Assembly: GCA_023412805.1 (NCBI GenBank)
Contig: JAEZRM010000149.1
Span: forward strand, 118,702-182,701
Direction of reading: 5' to 3'
Source of the DNA: Pseudomonadota bacterium
GTDB lineage: Bacteria > Pseudomonadota > Alphaproteobacteria > Rhizobiales > Hyphomicrobiaceae
DNA: 64,000 nucleotides
Each line of letters starts with the position of its first letter. The first letter of the stretch is position 1. Shown piece by piece: positions 60,506 through 64,000 of this stretch. The position numbers and the translations under genes were made by a program. Under the pieces are notes generated by a model. That model was not told the origin of the DNA. It was given only the letters and a program-made list of their open reading frames with translations, and searched no databases.

Positions 60506-61951
60506 ATGGCAACTGGACAGGCCGCACCAGGCCGAGGTGGCAATGACGAACTCCCGGCTCGAAGAAGACGGCGCCGTCCGGAGCCTCAACGGCACCAGTG
60601 GTTTGACGCCTGGAGGACGGCCAAAGGGGGTGGGCTGCAGACAATCGTCAGCGCAACGCTGGCGTTTTTGGACCACCATGAGAACTACACAAAGACGAGA
60701 ACACGAGCGCGACGGCCCGCCGATGAGGCTAACCATCGATTGCGTGTCGAAGTCGTCGTATGCAACCTCGCACACGCTGTACTTCTGACGCCGCCTACCG
60801 GCCGTGTTGCTGTCCAGCTCGGCAACAAGCGCAAAGGGCGCTCGCGCTACGACAGCCCTATCATGGGCAAGACGCTCTCGCCGCTGCTTTCCATGCTCGA
60901 TGACCTCGACTTCCTCGATTTGAAATGGAGCATGGACCGCGGGGAGGTGTCATCGATCGCGCCAACTCCGTGGTTCTCGCGCAAGGTGGCGGAGCACGGC
61001 GTCCAGCTTGCGGACTTCGGGCGTCACGAGAACGAGGAAGTCATCCTGCTGACCCGCAACACCCGCCAGGCGGCTCCGCACCTTCGCGGCGGAGACCGGC
61101 CGCTCCACCGAGAGCCCATTGACTACACAGATACGCCGGCGACACGTCACCACCGCGAGGCTCTGCGCAGGCTCAACGCCTTCCTGGCCGACGCCGAGAT
61201 CGCCTTCGACGATGGTCGGGAGCCGCGCGTGGACCGCTTTGACCGAACACTCCGGCGGCGCTTTGTCATCCTGGCCGATCAGGAGGAGCGGTTTGATCAA
61301 GGCGGACGCCTGTTCGGCGGCTTTTGGCAGACCCTCTCCAAGGCCCGCCGCCGAGACATCCGCATCAACAACGAGCACGTCGTCGAACTCGACTACGGCT
61401 CAATGTTCACGCGGCTCGCTTACGCCGAGGTCGGCGCAACGCCTGCCGTAGGCGACCTGTACGCCATACCCGAGTTGTCCGAATACCGCAGCGGCGTGAA
61501 GATGGCGATGAACACGCTGTTGTTCGATGGCGGTCCGCGCCGGTCATGGCCGAGTGCACTGGGGCTTGGGGTCGGCAGCGATGCAGACGCCGCCGCTGAG
61601 CCCACCTCCGTGGCCGCAAAGTTTGATGCAAGGCTTCCTGACGGCTGGAGCGTCAAGCGCACCAAGGACGCCATATTGCGTGTTCATCCTCAATTGAAGG
61701 CGGCCTGGGGTCGGCGGCTCGGCTACACTCTAATGTTCAGGGAAAGCGAGATACTCATAGCCGTGCTGCAGGACTTGGCCGCCATCGGCACTCCAGCTCT
61801 CGGCATCCACGATGGTTTGATCGTACCAACATCTCGGGCGACTATAGCGCGAGAAATCATGGAGCGAAGGGCGATGGAACTGGCAGGTGTGCCCATACCT
61901 GTTGGCAGGACCAGTGCGTATCATATCAGTGGTGGCTCTATGGGTGAGTGA
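60506..61951 (+). CDS. polymerase-like protein (possible family A-type palm), island replication candidate
   Basis: The 481 residues match no family I can name outright. The C-terminal half carries three motifs in the order and character of family A polymerases. The first is motif A-like ELDYGSMFTRLAYAEVG (D296). The second is motif B-like YRSGVKMAMNTLLFDGG (R328, K332, N336). The third is motif C-like LGIHDGLIVPT (H435, D436), preceded by a helix ESEILIAVLQDLA. The A-to-C spacing (140 residues) is shorter than in Pol I. An exonuclease domain is not seen. If correct, this is a divergent DNA or RNA polymerase or primase of the element. An alternative is a non-polymerase fold with chance motifs. 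Confidence 0.5.
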   Translation: MATGQAAPGRGGNDELPARRRRRRPEPQRHQWFDAWRTAKGGGLQTIVSATLAFLDHHENYTKTRTRARRPADEANHRLRVEVVVCNLAHAVLLTPPTGRVAVQLGNKRKGRSRYDSPIMGKTLSPLLSMLDDLDFLDLKWSMDRGEVSSIAPTPWFSRKVAEHGVQLADFGRHENEEVILLTRNTRQAAPHLRGGDRPLHREPIDYTDTPATRHHREALRRLNAFLADAEIAFDDGREPRVDRFDRTLRRRFVILADQEERFDQGGRLFGGFWQTLSKARRRDIRINNEHVVELDYGSMFTRLAYAEVGATPAVGDLYAIPELSEYRSGVKMAMNTLLFDGGPRRSWPSALGLGVGSDADAAAEPTSVAAKFDARLPDGWSVKRTKDAILRVHPQLKAAWGRRLGYTLMFRESEILIAVLQDLAAIGTPALGIHDGLIVPTSRATIAREIMERRAMELAGVPIPVGRTSAYHISGGSMGE

Positions 61952-61976
61952 TGGCGGTGGATGGTGGTGGGCTCAC

Positions 61977-63839
61977 CTACGAGTGACTGCTACTCACTGT
62001 CCACTTCCTCCTTACCTCCATTAACAAGACCCGTAAGAGACGCCGCCCCTGCCGAATAAGCCATCGCTCAATGCGCCTTCCGCTTTTTCGTCGCTCGAGC
62101 TCTGCTACTCCAGAGTATCGTGGGATGCTGTCCAATGCTTTCACCATCGCTGGAAACGGATCTCCGTAGCTGTCAGAAATGGTGCGGGCGGCGTGGTCTT
62201 GAAAGGCGTCGAGAACAACCGTTTCAATGCCGGCTGCCCTGCCGATGGCCTTAAATCGGTGGCGCCACCCGTGGTTCGGAGCGACTGTTTGCCTGGACAC
62301 GACCTCGCGGGTGAACTCACTCAGCCGGTTTTTCACACCCTGTAGTGGCCCGAGTATGCCGCGCGGGTCTTTTGTGCGCGTCTCCGGCGCGTTCGCGCGA
62401 TACCGCTCTGGGCGGGCCGTCAAGAAGAGGTGCCCATCTGGTGCGGCACGAACGAAGTCGAGAAAGCCCAGCTCAATGAGATGCGGATGCAGCGGTATTG
62501 GCCAAGTAGACTTGGTTTTGGTGGTGCCAGCCTCATAGTCGATGAAAGCGCATTGGATGCCGCCATGCTCGCGAACATCCTGTTTGCGAAGCTGTGCTGC
62601 TTCGCCGACCCGGACGCCCATGTAAGCCATCAGCCAGGGCACCCATCGCTTGGCTGACGCCATTTTCCTCCCTTTGCCGGCTTTCGGGAGACAATTGAGG
62701 GCGTGCTTGAGCAGCGCTTTCGCTTCAGCGTCTGTGAAGCCCTTATCGCCGCGTGGCGTCGGCCTCTTACGTTCCTTGAGGCGCACCCTCTCGGCGGGGT
62801 TTGGCCCGGCGAGCAGTCGGCGCTTAACCGCCCAACCGAACACCGATTTGAGGGCGACGAGATCGCTGTCGTTGACTGTCTTGAGCGAGACTTCAGTTCG
62901 GCGACGATCGGCGAAACGCTCGACATCCTCACGAGAAACCCGAGCGGCATCATCGTGACCAAGGAAGTCAGCGAGCTTACCAAGTGTCTTGCGGTAGGAG
63001 GCAATAGTGCTCTGAGCAATGCCTACCTGCTCCGGGTGCTTCTGCCACTGCTCAAAAAGGGCGGGCAATCGAAGGTTTGAAGCCACAAGGTTTGGCCCCG
63101 CCTCACGGCTCTTCGCGAGAACGGAGAGGTCTGGGAACCGTCTTGCGTACTCATCAGGAGCATAGTCGCCGTCAGCGTTGCGGGCGAGCTTTGCGGAGGC
63201 CTCAGGGGCCACCTTCGCGGCCTCAAGCACAATTGCGAGGCGCGTCGGCGCATCCACTGTGAGGCCGTGCTTCATCAATATCGCATCGACGGTCCCGCCA
63301 TATCGTCGCTGCAAGGCTTCATTGCGCTCGGCAACTCGCGCGGCTTCGCGATGGGTAGGCGTGTCTGACTTGCTGGGTATCCTGAGGTCCCACCTGATGG
63401 GGCCTTCCCATGCAAGATCTTCGCGTTGATTGCGCTCCATTGCTCGCCATTGGTCAGCCGGGAGCACTGGGTTGTCTTCGAAGGTCTCCGCAAATAGGCG
63501 GTAGGTTTCGCCGGCAAGCGCCACGATCTGCTTTTTCGTAAGCGGCTGCTCCGCCGGGGGACCCGAGCGGTAGCGGACGAAGAGTTCTTCCAGCTGCTCG
63601 CTGACGGCAGCGTTGCGCCGCTTGGCAAGAGACGGGTCGCGGGTTTGCAGCGAAAAGCGAACGTCGGCGCCGATAGTGAAGCTCACCACCAGTGCAGCGC
63701 CACCGATCGTCTCCGGCGGCAATAGGACGGTCGCCCGCTTCCCCTTCGCGAGCTTCACGATGTCTGCTGGGAGACGCTTGCGGAACTGCTGGACGGAGGA
63801 CCCGGAACGCTTCATTGGACGGTTCATGCAAAGCACCAT
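61977..63839 (-). CDS. tyrosine-type site-specific integrase
   Basis: This 620-residue recombinase has a DUF6538-like start (FRKRLPADIV), a core-binding domain (ALFEQWQKHPEQVGIAQSTI) and a catalytic domain with R410 (GVRVGEAAQLRK), HxxR (H523, R526 in HGWRHRFK), H549 and the nucleophile Tyr 558 (SDSYGDP). It lies just inside the tRNA-Phe end of the island and surely catalyses its integration. The ATG at 63839 is preferred (AAGGTG ahead); 63827 is an alternative. It converges on the polymerase-like gene. Confidence 0.93.
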   Translation of the reverse strand: MVLCMNRPMKRSGSSVQQFRKRLPADIVKLAKGKRATVLLPPETIGGAALVVSFTIGADVRFSLQTRDPSLAKRRNAAVSEQLEELFVRYRSGPPAEQPLTKKQIVALAGETYRLFAETFEDNPVLPADQWRAMERNQREDLAWEGPIRWDLRIPSKSDTPTHREAARVAERNEALQRRYGGTVDAILMKHGLTVDAPTRLAIVLEAAKVAPEASAKLARNADGDYAPDEYARRFPDLSVLAKSREAGPNLVASNLRLPALFEQWQKHPEQVGIAQSTIASYRKTLGKLADFLGHDDAARVSREDVERFADRRRTEVSLKTVNDSDLVALKSVFGWAVKRRLLAGPNPAERVRLKERKRPTPRGDKGFTDAEAKALLKHALNCLPKAGKGRKMASAKRWVPWLMAYMGVRVGEAAQLRKQDVREHGGIQCAFIDYEAGTTKTKSTWPIPLHPHLIELGFLDFVRAAPDGHLFLTARPERYRANAPETRTKDPRGILGPLQGVKNRLSEFTREVVSRQTVAPNHGWRHRFKAIGRAAGIETVVLDAFQDHAARTISDSYGDPFPAMVKALDSIPRYSGVAELERRKSGRRIERWLIRQGRRLLRVLLMEVRRKWTVSSSHS

Positions 63840-63923
63840 GTGGCGCACCTTTGTGTACCAGTGGCGCGGCCGAAAGCTCAAGCTTTCTCGATGCTTATTT
63901 CATCTCAATAGGTTGGGAGGGAG

Positions 63924-63941
63924 ATGGTGCCCAGGGGCGGA
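63924..63941. repeat. attachment-site repeat, right copy (in tRNA-Phe 3' end)
   Basis: This is identical to 42745-42762 over 18 bases. It covers the CCA, discriminator, acceptor 3' strand and start of the T arm of tRNA-Phe, so integration leaves the tRNA whole. Confidence 0.85.
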
Positions 63942-64000
63942 ATCGAACCACCGACACTGCGATTTTCAGTCGCATGCTCTACCAACTGAGCTACCTGGGC
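63925..64000 (-). tRNA. tRNA-Phe (anticodon GAA)
   Basis: Read on the reverse strand, the acceptor arms are GCCCAGG and CCTGGGC. The D arm is AGCTCAGTTGGTAGAGC. The anticodon loop CTGAAAA gives GAA. The T arm is GGTTCGATTCC, and CCA is encoded. The 5' end falls on the last base of the window, so the gene is complete. It is the integration site of the 21-kb island. Confidence 0.95.

Larger units (their letters stand above)
42745..63941. mobile_element. integrated genomic island at tRNA-Phe (about 21.2 kb) with defence cargo
   Basis: Both ends carry the same 18-bp sequence, the right copy inside the tRNA-Phe 3' end. A tyrosine integrase gene lies just inside the right end. The cargo begins with a defence block (HTH-nuclease-NTPase protein, hsdRMS, Mrr-like nuclease), continues with unknown proteins, a serine recombinase and an XRE regulator, and ends with small genes and a polymerase-like protein. 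No conjugation genes were seen, so it is an integrative element that may need a helper, perhaps satellite-like. Confidence 0.85.

Noticed and set aside
60542..60788. Forward frame starting MTNSRLEEDG with a GLTPGGRPKG stretch, considered as the true N-terminus or a frameshift of the polymerase-like gene
   Set aside because: The main frame is continuous from 60506 and protein-like from about residue 30; the GRPKG stretch is probably chance.
1..64000. CRISPR array or insertion sequence
   Set aside because: No regularly spaced short repeats and no transposase gene were found on reading both strands.

Overview
The window is high-GC DNA with the gene content of an alphaproteobacterium, probably of the Hyphomicrobiales (rhizobial) order. 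The evidence is an aroQ-accB-accC operon, separate propionyl-CoA carboxylase and methylmalonyl-CoA mutase genes, MsbA-like, FkbM and GT2 polysaccharide genes, and tRNA-anchored islands. The order is inferred from these families; no 16S rRNA gene is present and the species cannot be named.

Bases 1-19812 look like core chromosome. They hold the tail of a TauE/SafE permease; a reverse-strand operon for a coiled-coil protein, an OmpA-like transmembrane protein with a probable cytoplasmic longin/roadblock-type domain, a Ras-like GTPase and a histidine kinase; a cupin, BoxA and SDR gene run; pccA; a Hint-domain protein; aroQ-accB-accC; a thioredoxin-fold oxidoreductase; an M48 peptidase; an ATC-hydrolase-like protein; and methylmalonyl-CoA mutase. 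PccA and the mutase are the first and last enzymes of the propionyl-CoA to succinyl-CoA route.

Bases 19813-26957 form a small island. An intact tRNA-Gly(CCC) stands at the left, and a 45-nt copy of its 3' part (41 of 45 identical by eye) stands at the right. Between them are a SARP/BTAD-type regulator and, facing it, a YcaO enzyme, an animal-type heme peroxidase and a 126-residue protein resembling a nitrile-hydratase-like leader peptide (NHLP). This is a candidate for an undescribed RiPP-like pathway. No integrase remains.

Bases 26958-42700 carry three small unknown genes (two are related to each other), a lipid kinase, two blocks of surface-polysaccharide genes and, between these, an ABC importer with a GntR regulator, an enolase-superfamily enzyme and a GMC oxidoreductase.

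Bases 42745-63941 are a second integrated island of about 21 kb at tRNA-Phe. It is bounded by a perfect 18-bp direct repeat, with a tyrosine integrase next to the tRNA. Its left part is a defence block: a 1355-residue protein joining an MqsA-like HTH, a probable PD-(D/E)XK nuclease, a P-loop NTPase and a long helical region; a type I restriction-modification system (hsdR-hsdM-hsdS); and an Mrr-like nuclease. Its right part has a serine recombinase, an XRE regulator, several small unknown genes and a protein with motifs resembling the palm of family A polymerases. The window ends with the complete tRNA-Phe gene.
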